Source of the DNA: a virus
Reading direction: 5' to 3' (one strand)
Virus record (IMG/VR): IMGVR_UViG_3300046492_000329
Coordinates: 1 to 43,954 of that record
Length of the DNA: 43,954 nucleotides
Made by a program: the position numbers and the translations under genes. Of this stretch, positions 1 to 7,174 are shown piece by piece. Numbering within the stretch: position 1 is the stretch's first letter; every line of letters starts with the position of its first letter. Below the pieces are notes generated by a model, which worked only from the letters and a program-made list of their open reading frames with translations, did not search any database and had not been told where the DNA came from.

Positions 1-45
1 CGGACCTAGGCCGGCTCTCCTGGCCCGCTGTCCCGACTTGACCAC

Positions 46-141
46 ATGAACGTTCCACGCGAAATCAATTCCGCCGCGGCAAAAGCCCTCGCGACCGCCG
101 ACAAGCACACTCCGATGATGCATAGGTCTTTTCCCCTATGA
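46..141 (+). pseudogene. mutS: Displaced 5' end of host mutS (25 native codons plus 6 phage codons)
   Basis: The ATG at 46 opens a 31-codon frame. Its codons 20-25 read K-H-T-P-M-M, the same residues that begin the MutS core at the right junction. After the core (112-122) the frame runs into phage DNA and stops at 139-141. This is the original N-terminus of the host mismatch repair protein, cut off by prophage insertion. The peptide has no MutS domain and is presumably non-functional. The native mutS promoter lies left of the window. Excision would rejoin this segment to 43867 onward and restore the native N-terminus. Confidence 0.9.
103..122 (+). other. attL (left attachment site)
   Basis: The 20-bp segment AAGCACACTCCGATGATGCA matches attR at 18 of 20 positions. 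The last 11 bases (112-122) are identical and are the likely crossover region. The two differences are synonymous in the mutS frame (His CAC/CAT and Thr ACT/ACC), so phage and host DNA encode the same peptide here. Confidence 0.9.
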
Positions 142-161
142 GGGAAAGGCGCTTTTTACAG

Positions 162-183
162 AAGTTACGCCAAAACCTACGCC
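162..183 (+). promoter_or_regulatory. Left-arm integrase binding sites (two copies)
   Basis: AAGTTACGCC (162-171) and AACCTACGCC (174-183) match a motif AA(G/C)(C/T)TACGCC that recurs four times in the right arm (43627-43706). Clusters of a short motif on both sides of the core are typical of arm-type sites bound by the N-terminal domain of tyrosine integrases. Assignment to this integrase is inferred from position and copy number. Confidence 0.6.
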
Positions 184-199
184 TGAGCTTCCTCGCCGG

Positions 200-499
200 T
201 TACGGGCGTAATTCCACCACCACCGACCACTCTTGCACGTACGCCGGCCCAGCTTCACCCTGCGGCCGCTCCTCACCCCTGAACAGCATCTTGTCGCCGT
301 GCATGGTGACGAGCCGGGCTTCGTACAGCCTGGGGAAGAGGCTGTCGCCGACTTGGGAGCTCGGGTCTTTGACGTCCAGCACGTAGGTACTGGCCAGGGC
401 GGCCAGGGTGAGTTCGCCTTGGACGAAGGAGGACTGGCTGATCTCGCGATCAGGGAGACGCATGCCCTGGTGGCGCAGCCGTTTGACTTTTCCGTACAT
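200..499 (-). CDS. Small hypothetical prophage-end protein
   Basis: The gene encodes 99 residues starting at the ATG at 499. No domain is recognised. The protein is mixed alpha/beta with no signal peptide or membrane segment; it begins MYGKVKRLRHQG and ends YVQEWSVVVELRP. The reading frame extends further upstream, but that part has shadow-like composition. The chosen start sits 6 bases after an extended -10 element and has no Shine-Dalgarno sequence, so the message may be leaderless. It stands alone next to attL on the strand opposite the effector/immunity genes, a usual place for a moron expressed in the lysogen. The function is unknown. Confidence 0.65.
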   Translation of the reverse strand: MYGKVKRLRHQGMRLPDREISQSSFVQGELTLAALASTYVLDVKDPSSQVGDSLFPRLYEARLVTMHGDKMLFRGEERPQGEAGPAYVQEWSVVVELRP

Positions 500-505
500 G
501 GGCCG

Positions 506-532
506 AGTGTAGCACTGTTGAGCAGGGTCAAC
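506..532 (-). promoter_or_regulatory. Candidate promoter with overlapping palindrome
   Basis: Read on the minus strand there is TTGACC (531-526) and an extended -10, TGCTACACT (-10 hexamer at 511-506), only 14 bases apart. The -35 lies inside a perfect palindrome, GTTGA-N6-TCAAC (517-532), whose spacer carries the CCCTGC motif found in the repeats near 28.6 kb. The short spacer and the palindrome suggest a regulated promoter for the gene at 200-499. Sequence reading only. Confidence 0.4.
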
Positions 533-556
533 CGGTGAGCCGCCGGCGGCGGCACC

Positions 557-784
557 ATGGCGGCCATGACTACCGACCGACCAAACACCGATCTCGCCGC
601 CGCCGTCGACCAGGCCGTGGTCATCCTCATCGAGGACGGACCGCGCGAGGCCACGAACTTCCTGGAAGCGCGCGGCGCTGGGTTCGCCCTCATTTGCCGC
701 GTGCTCGCCGACCCCGGCCGTCGGCGTCCAACTTGCCAAATTGGTCAAGTTGCCGAGTTGGGTCCGGCCTGCACGTGCCGTTGA
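557..784 (+). CDS. Small hypothetical protein upstream of the immunity/effector pair
   Basis: A frame of 75 residues starts at the ATG at 557, with a second in-frame ATG at 566. The N-terminal half reads as a soluble helical protein, with NFLEARGAGFALICRVL as the most protein-like stretch. The C-terminal part is Cys/Pro-rich and less convincing. I recall short phage proteins with a similar pattern but cannot name a family. It lies in the same direction as the immunity and amidase genes, with an 87-base gap, and may share a transcript with them. No function is assigned. Confidence 0.5.
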   Translation: MAAMTTDRPNTDLAAAVDQAVVILIEDGPREATNFLEARGAGFALICRVLADPGRRRPTCQIGQVAELGPACTCR

Positions 785-871
785 TCTGCCGCCCGCCGCC
801 CGTTGACCACTGCCAAGTTGTCGTAAACCCAACTCTGGGACGATTTCCCCATCACCACGATGGAGGAACCG

Positions 872-1222
872 ATGCGACAAACCTTGCTTCTCGCCCTGGT
901 GCTGCCGGCGATTGCGGCCGCGGCGCCATACCCCTACACGATGAGCGGCGACCAGTTCGTCAAGATGATGGCGCCGCTCGATCCGACGGGCTACGAATAC
1001 CTGCAGCGCGAGAAGGCTTACAGCTACCTCGATGGCGTACGGGATGGATCGGAAGGCACCGTATGGTGCGATGTCGACCAGTACAAGACCCCGGACCTGG
1101 CCTACGAGCTGGCCGGCGACATCGCCAAGATGCCAGCGGCCGAGCGCAAGAAGAACGCCGCGGTGCTGTTGCTCCAGCAGCTCAAGCGCCGGTACCCATG
1201 CCGGAGCGGAGGCCGGTCATGA
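872..1222 (+). CDS. Rap1a/Tai-type T6SS amidase immunity protein
   Basis: The protein has 116 residues starting at the ATG at 872, chosen over an in-frame ATG at 860 because GGAGG lies 6 bases upstream. Residues 1-18 form a Sec signal peptide (MRQTLLLALVLPAIAAAA). The mature part follows the Rap1a/Tai pattern: SGDQFVKMM, then SYLDGVRDG, a Cys at 66 and a terminal RRYPC (Cys110), likely a disulfide pair. Family members sit in the periplasm and block Tae4-family amidases. The stop overlaps the ATG of the amidase gene by 4 bases (ATGA), so the two are translationally coupled. The family call rests on motif recall, not a search. Confidence 0.75.
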   Translation: MRQTLLLALVLPAIAAAAPYPYTMSGDQFVKMMAPLDPTGYEYLQREKAYSYLDGVRDGSEGTVWCDVDQYKTPDLAYELAGDIAKMPAAERKKNAAVLLLQQLKRRYPCRSGGRS

Positions 1223-1680
1223 GGCCTTTCTTCTCGACCCTGTGGTCTAACTATCCCCGCAGCGAAAAGCGCGAGGCGCTATATGCAGAGCTCGGCTGGT
1301 CGGATATTGCCAACAATCCCGCGTACAAGGACACGTGCGCAATCCGGATGAGCGTGGGCTTGGCCCGCGCTGGCGTGCCCTTGCTGGGGGCGTCCATGCA
1401 AGCGAAGGCAGGCCGACTGAAGGGGCAAAAGCTCGAGCCGCGCCAGCATACGCTCTCCAAGATCCTCGATCACATGTGGGGGCGGCCCGAAATCTACGAC
1501 AGCGAGAGTGCAGCCAGGGCGGGAATCGGTCAGCGCTCGGGCGTCGTGTCATTCTTCCGCATTGCTGGTGGGCCCGGCGGCCATATCGACCTGGTGCACC
1601 CAGGCCCCTACGGATTCGCCGAGTGCGCTCGGAGCTGCTTCTTTGGCTGCTGGGAAATCTGGTTCTGGCCGCTAGACTGA
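1219..1680 (+). CDS. Tae4-type peptidoglycan amidase (T6SS effector)
   Basis: The protein has 153 residues, a normal Tae4 length. It begins MRPFFSTLWSNYP, then DTCAIRMS with the predicted nucleophile Cys40, GVVSFFRI, GGHIDLV with the catalytic His122, the CARSC cysteine pair (136/140) and a C-terminal WEIWFWPLD. Tae4 enzymes cleave the D-Glu-mDAP bond of peptidoglycan stem peptides and are delivered by type VI secretion. It has no signal peptide, as expected for the family. It is coupled to the upstream immunity gene. The phage already has its own endolysin (2284-2751), so this looks like a moron benefiting the lysogen rather than a lysis gene. A second lytic role cannot be excluded. Confidence 0.88.
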   Translation: MRPFFSTLWSNYPRSEKREALYAELGWSDIANNPAYKDTCAIRMSVGLARAGVPLLGASMQAKAGRLKGQKLEPRQHTLSKILDHMWGRPEIYDSESAARAGIGQRSGVVSFFRIAGGPGGHIDLVHPGPYGFAECARSCFFGCWEIWFWPLD

Positions 1681-1781
1681 TCCGTGGCGCCCGGCGCCGG
1701 CGGCACGATAAGCACTTGGCCGTCGACCACGCGCATCATCATCCCGGGCTCGCGGCCCGGGATGATGGCGTGGAAGTCCAT
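1608..1781 (-). CDS. Small protein translationally coupled to Rz
   Basis: The frame has 57 residues and its ATG overlaps the Rz stop (TGATG at 1783-1779). The first 34 residues (MDFHAIIPGREPGMMMRVVDG and on) look like a real protein; the last 20 lie antisense to the 3' end of the amidase gene. The segment encoding IIPGREPG also forms the hairpin at 1737-1767. No domain is recognised. It is kept because of the tight coupling, with modest confidence. Confidence 0.4.
   Translation of the reverse strand: MDFHAIIPGREPGMMMRVVDGQVLIVPPAPGATDQSSGQNQISQQPKKQLRAHSANP
1737..1767. terminator. Strong hairpin between convergent genes (no U-tract)
   Basis: The arms CATCATCCCGGGC (1737-1749) and GCCCGGGATGATG (1755-1767) are perfectly complementary over 13 bp around a 5-base loop. 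It lies 57 bases beyond the amidase stop on the plus strand and at the end of the leftward lysis operon. No T-run follows on either strand, so simple intrinsic termination is uncertain. It may act as a bidirectional block or mRNA 3'-end stabiliser. Confidence 0.45.
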
Positions 1782-2287
1782 CACTTTGCGTTCAGCGCGC
1801 GGCACTCTTCGAACCGCTGCTCGAGGCGGTCGTATCGCCGCACGAGTCCTGCAACGTCTGCTGCGACGCCGAGAAGATCAGCAGCACTCTCCGGCATAAG
1901 AGCCGGTCCTGCTGGCTCAACTTCAAGTCCGGCGGCAACGGGTCCATCTGCGGCCGTGGCGGCGGACTGTACGGGGCTGGCGGCAGGGCATTGCAGGCGG
2001 TCAGTGCCAGCGCGCACGCGGCGCTGAGCAGCTTCGAGGTTCGCAGCATAGGTTTGCTCCTTCTTGTTGGCGTCTGCGTCACGCTGGGCCAGCTGGTCGC
2101 GCAGGTCCGACTCGGTTTTACGGTTGTGGTCGGCTTCCGCCTGCCGCAGCTTTTCGCCCTCGACGCCCGCCGCGGCGTGGCCAGCCCGGTACTGCTCGGC
2201 ACCATAGTGGCGCAGCTCGAGCACGCCCGCCACCAGCGCCGCGGCGGCCAGAATGCAGCCGAGCAGCAGGCGATCGAGCGCGCTCAC
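1781..2287 (-). CDS. Rz-like inner-membrane spanin
   Basis: The protein has 168 residues with a GTG start at 2287 overlapping the endolysin stop (GTGA). Residues 6-24 form an N-terminal membrane anchor (LLLGCILAAAALVAGVLEL). A charged coiled-coil follows (about 45-95, rich in Glu, Arg, Gln, Asp), which is the i-spanin plan. The spanin complex fuses inner and outer membranes in the last step of lysis. The Rz1 gene lies inside this gene in another frame. The C-terminal extension past about residue 100, where the two genes overlap, is Ala/Pro-rich. Confidence 0.85.
   Translation of the reverse strand: MSALDRLLLGCILAAAALVAGVLELRHYGAEQYRAGHAAAGVEGEKLRQAEADHNRKTESDLRDQLAQRDADANKKEQTYAANLEAAQRRVRAGTDRLQCPAASPVQSAATAADGPVAAGLEVEPAGPALMPESAADLLGVAADVAGLVRRYDRLEQRFEECRALNAK
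1792..2049 (-). CDS. Rz1-like outer-membrane lipoprotein spanin, embedded in Rz
   Basis: The protein has 85 residues from the ATG at 2049, which is preceded by AAGGAG seven bases upstream. The signal peptide MLRTSKLLSAACALALTAC ends in a lipobox with Cys19 as the lipidated residue. A Pro-rich stretch follows (LPPAPYSPPPRP), the hallmark of Rz1. It is entirely nested in the Rz gene in a different frame, as in lambda. The tail beyond the Pro-rich part is longer than usual for Rz1. Confidence 0.85.
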   Translation of the reverse strand: MLRTSKLLSAACALALTACNALPPAPYSPPPRPQMDPLPPDLKLSQQDRLLCRRVLLIFSASQQTLQDSCGDTTASSSGSKSAAR

Positions 2288-2751
2288 GCCGGCACCTCGC
2301 TCGCCTGGGCATCAAACCGCGCCAAGTTCCGGCCGCGCATGATCGCGATCAGCTTGTCGGCGTAGCCCGGGTCGGTGGCGTAGCCGGCGGCGGCCACGGC
2401 CCGGGCCCAGCCTTCGCCGGTCTTCTCGAGGAAGCACTTCCGGTAGCGCGGGTTCGCCAGGAAGAAGTCGGCATGGTCCTTCATGCAGTGCAGCCAGCTG
2501 CCGTAGGCCCGGAATGGGCACTTGACCGGGGTGCGCACGCCCTTGATGTACTCGTGGGTGTCGACCAGCACGGTGTCGCCCTTCCAGGCCGGGCCCGGCT
2601 TCACGCCGAACAGGTTGAACCCGGGCGCGCGGGCGCCCCAACTGGACTCCAGCGCGGCCTGGGCCAGGGTGAATGAGGCCGGGATGCCGCTCGTGCGATG
2701 GCACGTGAGTGCTGCCGGCAGCAGCTGGTCGAGGAATTCGTCAGGGCGCAT
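2284..2751 (-). CDS. Endolysin, FlgJ-type glucosaminidase domain
   Basis: The protein has 155 residues with the glucosaminidase (GH73-like) signature: IPASFTLAQAALESSWG with the predicted catalytic Glu35, then GFNLFGVKPGPAWKGDTV and TDPGYADKLIAIMR. These enzymes cut the glycan strands of peptidoglycan. No signal peptide or signal anchor is visible, so it should depend on the holin for release. It overlaps the holin stop (TGATG) and the Rz start (GTGA), forming a holin-endolysin-Rz/Rz1 cassette. Confidence 0.9.
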   Translation of the reverse strand: MRPDEFLDQLLPAALTCHRTSGIPASFTLAQAALESSWGARAPGFNLFGVKPGPAWKGDTVLVDTHEYIKGVRTPVKCPFRAYGSWLHCMKDHADFFLANPRYRKCFLEKTGEGWARAVAAAGYATDPGYADKLIAIMRGRNLARFDAQASEVPA

Positions 2752-3176
2752 CAGATCGCCTCCCGGACATCCTTGACCACGGCTGCGGCGTCATGGACGA
2801 TCTCGCCGAGATCCTTCCCGCGCCGGCGCTCGAGCCACAGGACCAGGCCGCCGAGGATCCACCAGGCCGGCAGGCCTGCAATGACCAGGAAGGGCGCGGC
2901 GACGAACAGCGCGCCCAGCTCGGCGGGCAGGCCGTACACGCCGGCCACCTGCCCGGCCGACGCGAACACGCTGGGCCACCAGCTGTGCACGGCGATCACC
3001 AGGAACGGCCCGGCCAGCGCGGACGCGATCAGGGTGCATACGAAGCGGACAGCCGCTTCCTTGAGGGTCTTCGGCCACATGAACAGGAACGCGAGGCCGG
3101 TAGCAGCTGCGCCGGCCAGGACCGGCACGCCGAAGATTTTGATGAGGGTACCGCCAGCGGTAGCTTCGATTGACAT
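2751..3176 (-). CDS. Putative holin (three membrane segments)
   Basis: The protein has 141 residues from the ATG at 3176; an ATG at 3188 would add four residues. Hydrophobic helices lie at about 14-33, 44-66 and 88-113, followed by a charged cytoplasmic tail (LERRRGKDLGEIVHDAAAV). Size, topology and position directly before the endolysin gene fit a class I-like holin that makes lethal membrane holes. No family is firmly recognised. The 89 bases upstream to 3265 hold no gene and no clear promoter. Confidence 0.75.
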   Translation of the reverse strand: MSIEATAGGTLIKIFGVPVLAGAAATGLAFLFMWPKTLKEAAVRFVCTLIASALAGPFLVIAVHSWWPSVFASAGQVAGVYGLPAELGALFVAAPFLVIAGLPAWWILGGLVLWLERRRGKDLGEIVHDAAAVVKDVREAI

Positions 3177-3265
3177 GGTCTCTTTCATTGTTTGTGGGAA
3201 CATCTGCACTTCTATTTTTGGGATGGGGTGGTAGTTTTGGCTGTTGGCGGACGAGACCAGGCACG

Positions 3266-4096
3266 TCACATGCTCTCCCATTCCAACGAGGTCATATGGG
3301 ATGCGAAGCTGGGCCGGCGCATCGCTGGCAGCTGCACCAGCACGCCATACATCCGATGGTCCCGCGCACGCTCTGCCGATGCATCGCCTGGGTAGAGATC
3401 GATGATGGCAGGCTCCTCGAGGCCGTTGGCTACGAGCATGTCCCAAAAGAAGACCCGGTCACGCTCCGTCATGTGGCCCAGCTCGATCTCCAGCTTCGAA
3501 CCCTTCGTGCCGCGCACGACCCGCCGATCGCCGGCGTCCGTGCGGAACGGGGCGCTCGTGCTGGTCGGCGCCAGGCCCAGGCCGTAGGACATGTTCTTGT
3601 CCGGGGAGAATTGCTCCCCCACGTAGAGGCGCGATACCTCGAGGTAGCCCTGCCGGTTGCCAGGATCCTTGAGGCGGATAACCAGGCGCTTGACGTCCAC
3701 GTTGTCGAACCAGGTAAAGGCGTGTGTGCCGCCGCCGTAGGCATAGGCGCTGGCGGCGCTGACGGGCGTCCACGGCGCGCGCAGCACGCGCTCGCGCGCC
3801 GGGCAGGCCAGCTGCACGCCTGTGTCCAGCCTTTGGGTGGCGCCGGCCTTGTCGGCATAGCACAGCACCTGCATCGTGGTCAGCGGCGAGCCATTGCACC
3901 AGGGGAGATGGACGCCGCCGATTCGCTCGATCTCGTCCCAGGTCAGGACGATCTCGATCTCGGTACCGGTCGCGCGGCAAACGTTGGACTTGATGTCGTT
4001 CAGCGCTGCGGCGATCGACATCCCGGGCGCGACCGGCAAAGCCGTAACGGTTGCCCGAGCAGCGGCGTTGTTGATCATGACTTTCATATTGGGCAT
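3266..4096 (-). CDS. Putative tail-tip or receptor-binding accessory protein
   Basis: The protein has 276 residues from the ATG at 4096, 4 bases after the stop of the upstream gene; an internal ATG at 4087 is possible. No catalytic motif is recognised. The pattern (FTWFDNVDVKRLVIRL, YLEVSRLYVGEQFSP, LEIELGHMTERDRVFFWDML) suggests a beta-rich sandwich, possibly a carbohydrate-binding fold. It is the last gene of the tail module before lysis, where lambdoid phages place host-range proteins. The role is inferred from position. Confidence 0.7.
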   Translation of the reverse strand: MPNMKVMINNAAARATVTALPVAPGMSIAAALNDIKSNVCRATGTEIEIVLTWDEIERIGGVHLPWCNGSPLTTMQVLCYADKAGATQRLDTGVQLACPARERVLRAPWTPVSAASAYAYGGGTHAFTWFDNVDVKRLVIRLKDPGNRQGYLEVSRLYVGEQFSPDKNMSYGLGLAPTSTSAPFRTDAGDRRVVRGTKGSKLEIELGHMTERDRVFFWDMLVANGLEEPAIIDLYPGDASAERARDHRMYGVLVQLPAMRRPSFASHMTSLEWESM

Positions 4097-4100
4097 CAGG

Positions 4101-4694
4101 TCACCAGGTGATGGATTCAAGTTGTTCGGCGCTGGCCGTGGCGATCTGCCGCTGCAGCGCTTCGTTCTTTTGCAAGGCGGCGACGATCGTGGCCTTGCCT
4201 TCCCGCCCAACACGCTGGATCTCGGCGGCGGTGTGCGGCCGGTATTCCCAGACACCAGCCTGATCCGCGCACCAGAATGGAGTTGTCCATTCCGGCTCAT
4301 CGGCCACGAGCAGTGAATCGGTGACGGAAGCCACGAGATTGGCCTGGTCCTGTGCTTTTGCCGGGTACAGGTACGACTCCCCCAGCGCGGTGCACTCGAA
4401 CCCGCGTTCGATGTGCGCGCGGCAGGCGTCGCTGATGGCCGTCGCCTTGAGTTCTCGATACTGATCGAGGGTGCCGGTGAACACCCACTGCGGCGAACCA
4501 TCGACCCACTTATATTCATGCCAGGGGGAAGGCGCATCGCTCAGTGCCAGTCTCCCCTGCCAGGGCCGATGAACGATGCCGGCACGCGGCATCGGCTGCC
4601 AAGTGAGAGGGCCCGTATAACCCTCTGGATCACGGCGACCAACCCCGCTAAGAACCCGCTCTGTGTCCACCTCAATAACTGCGAATTGAGTCAT
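4101..4694 (-). CDS. DUF4376-containing tail fibre-associated protein
   Basis: The protein has 197 residues. The C-terminal half (about 85-180, with AHIERGFECTALGESYLYP and GVWEYRPHTAAEIQRV) fits the DUF4376 domain seen in tail fibre and fibre-assembly proteins. The N-terminal half is a short domain with PLTWQPMPRAG. The start overlaps the stop of the large fibre gene (ATGA). It probably assists or caps the fibre; no enzymatic role is evident. Confidence 0.75.
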   Translation of the reverse strand: MTQFAVIEVDTERVLSGVGRRDPEGYTGPLTWQPMPRAGIVHRPWQGRLALSDAPSPWHEYKWVDGSPQWVFTGTLDQYRELKATAISDACRAHIERGFECTALGESYLYPAKAQDQANLVASVTDSLLVADEPEWTTPFWCADQAGVWEYRPHTAAEIQRVGREGKATIVAALQKNEALQRQIATASAEQLESITW

Positions 4695-7174
4695 ACAAAT
4701 CCTATGGTCATCAGCCGCGTGATGGTGCGGGCCGTGTTGGTGCCAGTGTCTGTCACGACGCAGGTCACATAAAAATCAAAGTCCGCAGGCGACCCGTCTT
4801 CGGTCCGGATACCGTGACCAAATACCGCGAGTGAGGCTTGCTGGCCTGTGGCTGAGCCATTAATCCAGCCCTCAGCAATTCCCGCGCTGCTGACGCTCCA
4901 GTTGTAGGTGTACGGCCCAACACCATTGGCTGTGGTTGCGATAAAAGTGCCGCCAAACGCGCCGTTGACGTTTCTGCCAACTGTGCGGTAATCGATGCCG
5001 TCTTGAATAGTGATCCCGGCCGCGAACGATGTTGCCTGTGGGACATTCACAAGTTGCAGCGGCTGCGGCTGGGTTGGATCGAACAACAGCTTTGCGCCGT
5101 TGGGAGCCACGATGCTGAACTTGGGCACGCCGTTCACGAGCCCCTGCCAAATCCCGACGTCGTTGTTGTAGCTGATCGCCTTGACCCCGAGCGAACCATT
5201 AATCCTGAGATTTCCCAGCGTGCCCGATGGCCCCATCAGCGTGCCGCTGAAGCCGATCACCGTTTGGCCGTTGACGGTCCCGCCGGTGAACATCACCTGG
5301 GGTGAGGCGCCAGGTGTCACGAAGGCGAAGTTGGCGGCGTTCACGATGAAGCTCGACGTCGGCTGTCCGTCGATGATTTCGCTGGCCAGGCCCACGCCGA
5401 CGACATAGCCATTGCTGTCGATCACCACCGCGGCCAGACCTCGCAGATCACCGATGCTGTCCGCCTGTGCGCTGAGCGTCTGCTCGACAGTCACACCCGT
5501 CCCGCCAGCGTTATTTAGACGCGCGTTCACTGCTGAAACGTCCTGTGCAGCAGCGGTGGCGTGCCCTGCCGCATCAACGGCACTTTGCGCTGCGCTGTTG
5601 CGATATGCCAGCGCATCCGCTGCGCTAGTGCTGGCCGTGTTCGCGCTCTGGCTCGCGGAATTTGCGTACGACCCAGCGTCATTAACTGCTGTGCTCGCTG
5701 TCGACGCTGAAGTCGCGGCTGCGTTGGCGGATCCGGCCGCCGCATCTCTAGCGCTCTCGGCCGCCACCTTGGCCGCGTTTGCTGCAGTTGCACTGTTGCC
5801 CGCGCTGTCAGCATAAGTAGCCGCGGAGGAAGCCGATCCCGCCGCCGCCTGGGCGCTACCGCCGACCTGATTTGCCGAGGTGGCAGCGTTGGAGGCACTG
5901 GTCGATGCGCTGCTGGCCGAGCTGGCTGCGTTGCTCTCCGAGGTGGCGGCACGCGTCGCAGCAGAGGACGCCTCGCCGGCTTTCGTAGACGCTGTGTTCG
6001 CGCTACTCGAGGCCGAGGCGGCATATTCCCCGGCATCATTTGCTCTGGCCACCGCCGTATCGCGCGCCGAGACAGCAGCCGATGCGGCAGCGACAGCGTC
6101 ACCCCGTGCCGCCTGGGCCTCAAGCTTGGCCTGGCTCGAGGCCGAGGCGGCAGACCCGGCATCCTCTGCATACGACGCCGCGCTTTGGGCCGAGCTGGAA
6201 GCCGCCGACGCCGAGGTGCCCGCAGCCTGATTTGATACTTCGGCAGCGATCCGTGACGAATCTGCATCTACCGCAGCGCTCTCACTGGCGCCGGCCGCAA
6301 GGAGCGCTTCCGCACGGGCCGCAATAGCATCGGCAGCCGCTTGAGCAGCAGCCATGGCGGATTCGGCTGACGACGAGGTATCACCATAAATCTCGACCAG
6401 CGCATCAACACGATCGACCAGGCCTGTCCCCTCGGCGTCGATCAAGTCGATGCGTCCACGGAGGGCGTCAAACAGCTGCGACTCCGTGATCTTGTCGGTC
6501 AGCAGGTCGAGCAGGTAGTCCGAATCGGTGCCGGTCGCGCCGCGCGTACCGCCTTCGGCATTGAACGGGCCCGGAATGTTGGCCTTCGAGATGTAGCGAA
6601 TCCAGTAGTAGAACTCCCCCTCCGCGCCGATGTTGTCCGCGAAGTTGCGAGCCAGGCCCGCAGTCTCGCCCACCGGCGCCGCCTCGGCGCGATCGTTGAC
6701 CAGCGCGCGCCACACTTCGACCTTGCCGATATTCGTGTTGTTGGTCGGGTCCCACGTCAGCTGGATGCTGGCCAGCGTGCCGGACGCCTTCAGGCCGCTC
6801 GGCGCCGGCGGCGTCGACGCGTCAAATGCCAGCGTCTTGAGTACCGTCCTGCGATCGACATATTCCTGACCCTGCCACGTCTGGGTGACTGTCACGGTGC
6901 AGGACGGGCCCACCATGTCGGTCGGCAGCAGCGTGGCCACGTCGCCGTCAATCGCCAGCGGGACACCGGTGTCCGTCGTGAACACGACCGGGCCGGCGCC
7001 AATGCCGACACGGGAGACGATGAACACGATCGCCGATGGGCTGACCGTGGCGTCGAGAGCCACCGTGAATGCCGGCGCGCTGGCGGTGAGTCGAAGATCG
7101 AGGTCGTAGGCCTCGCCGTAGCGCGACGGCGCAGCCCGCAGCAGCCGATCGATGTCGTTGATGACCGGGATCAT
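4691..7174 (-). CDS. Large tail-tip/fibre protein (FN3, Ala/Ser coiled repeats, DUF1983-like)
   Basis: The protein has 827 residues; the ATG at 7174 overlaps the previous stop. Residues 1-120 are a beta-rich head, and about 122-215 are a fibronectin type III domain (PPAPSGLKASG, IQLTWDP). About 300-560 is a low-complexity Ala/Ser/Thr rod with repeating SAASSASSAST-like heptads. About 565-690 resembles DUF1983 (TLSAQADSIGDLRGLAAVVID, ANFAFVT). The end is a beta-rich tip. The plan matches the C-terminal part of lambda gpJ-type tip proteins that contact the receptor. The rod is the most likely trimeric coiled region. Confidence 0.85.
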   Translation of the reverse strand: MIPVINDIDRLLRAAPSRYGEAYDLDLRLTASAPAFTVALDATVSPSAIVFIVSRVGIGAGPVVFTTDTGVPLAIDGDVATLLPTDMVGPSCTVTVTQTWQGQEYVDRRTVLKTLAFDASTPPAPSGLKASGTLASIQLTWDPTNNTNIGKVEVWRALVNDRAEAAPVGETAGLARNFADNIGAEGEFYYWIRYISKANIPGPFNAEGGTRGATGTDSDYLLDLLTDKITESQLFDALRGRIDLIDAEGTGLVDRVDALVEIYGDTSSSAESAMAAAQAAADAIAARAEALLAAGASESAAVDADSSRIAAEVSNQAAGTSASAASSSAQSAASYAEDAGSAASASSQAKLEAQAARGDAVAAASAAVSARDTAVARANDAGEYAASASSSANTASTKAGEASSAATRAATSESNAASSASSASTSASNAATSANQVGGSAQAAAGSASSAATYADSAGNSATAANAAKVAAESARDAAAGSANAAATSASTASTAVNDAGSYANSASQSANTASTSAADALAYRNSAAQSAVDAAGHATAAAQDVSAVNARLNNAGGTGVTVEQTLSAQADSIGDLRGLAAVVIDSNGYVVGVGLASEIIDGQPTSSFIVNAANFAFVTPGASPQVMFTGGTVNGQTVIGFSGTLMGPSGTLGNLRINGSLGVKAISYNNDVGIWQGLVNGVPKFSIVAPNGAKLLFDPTQPQPLQLVNVPQATSFAAGITIQDGIDYRTVGRNVNGAFGGTFIATTANGVGPYTYNWSVSSAGIAEGWINGSATGQQASLAVFGHGIRTEDGSPADFDFYVTCVVTDTGTNTARTITRLMTIGFV

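Noticed and set aside
5412-6230. Ala/Leu-rich plus-strand frames resembling membrane or coiled proteins
   Set aside because: They mirror the Ala/Ser repeat rod of the tail fibre gene on the other strand; the repetition comes from that gene.
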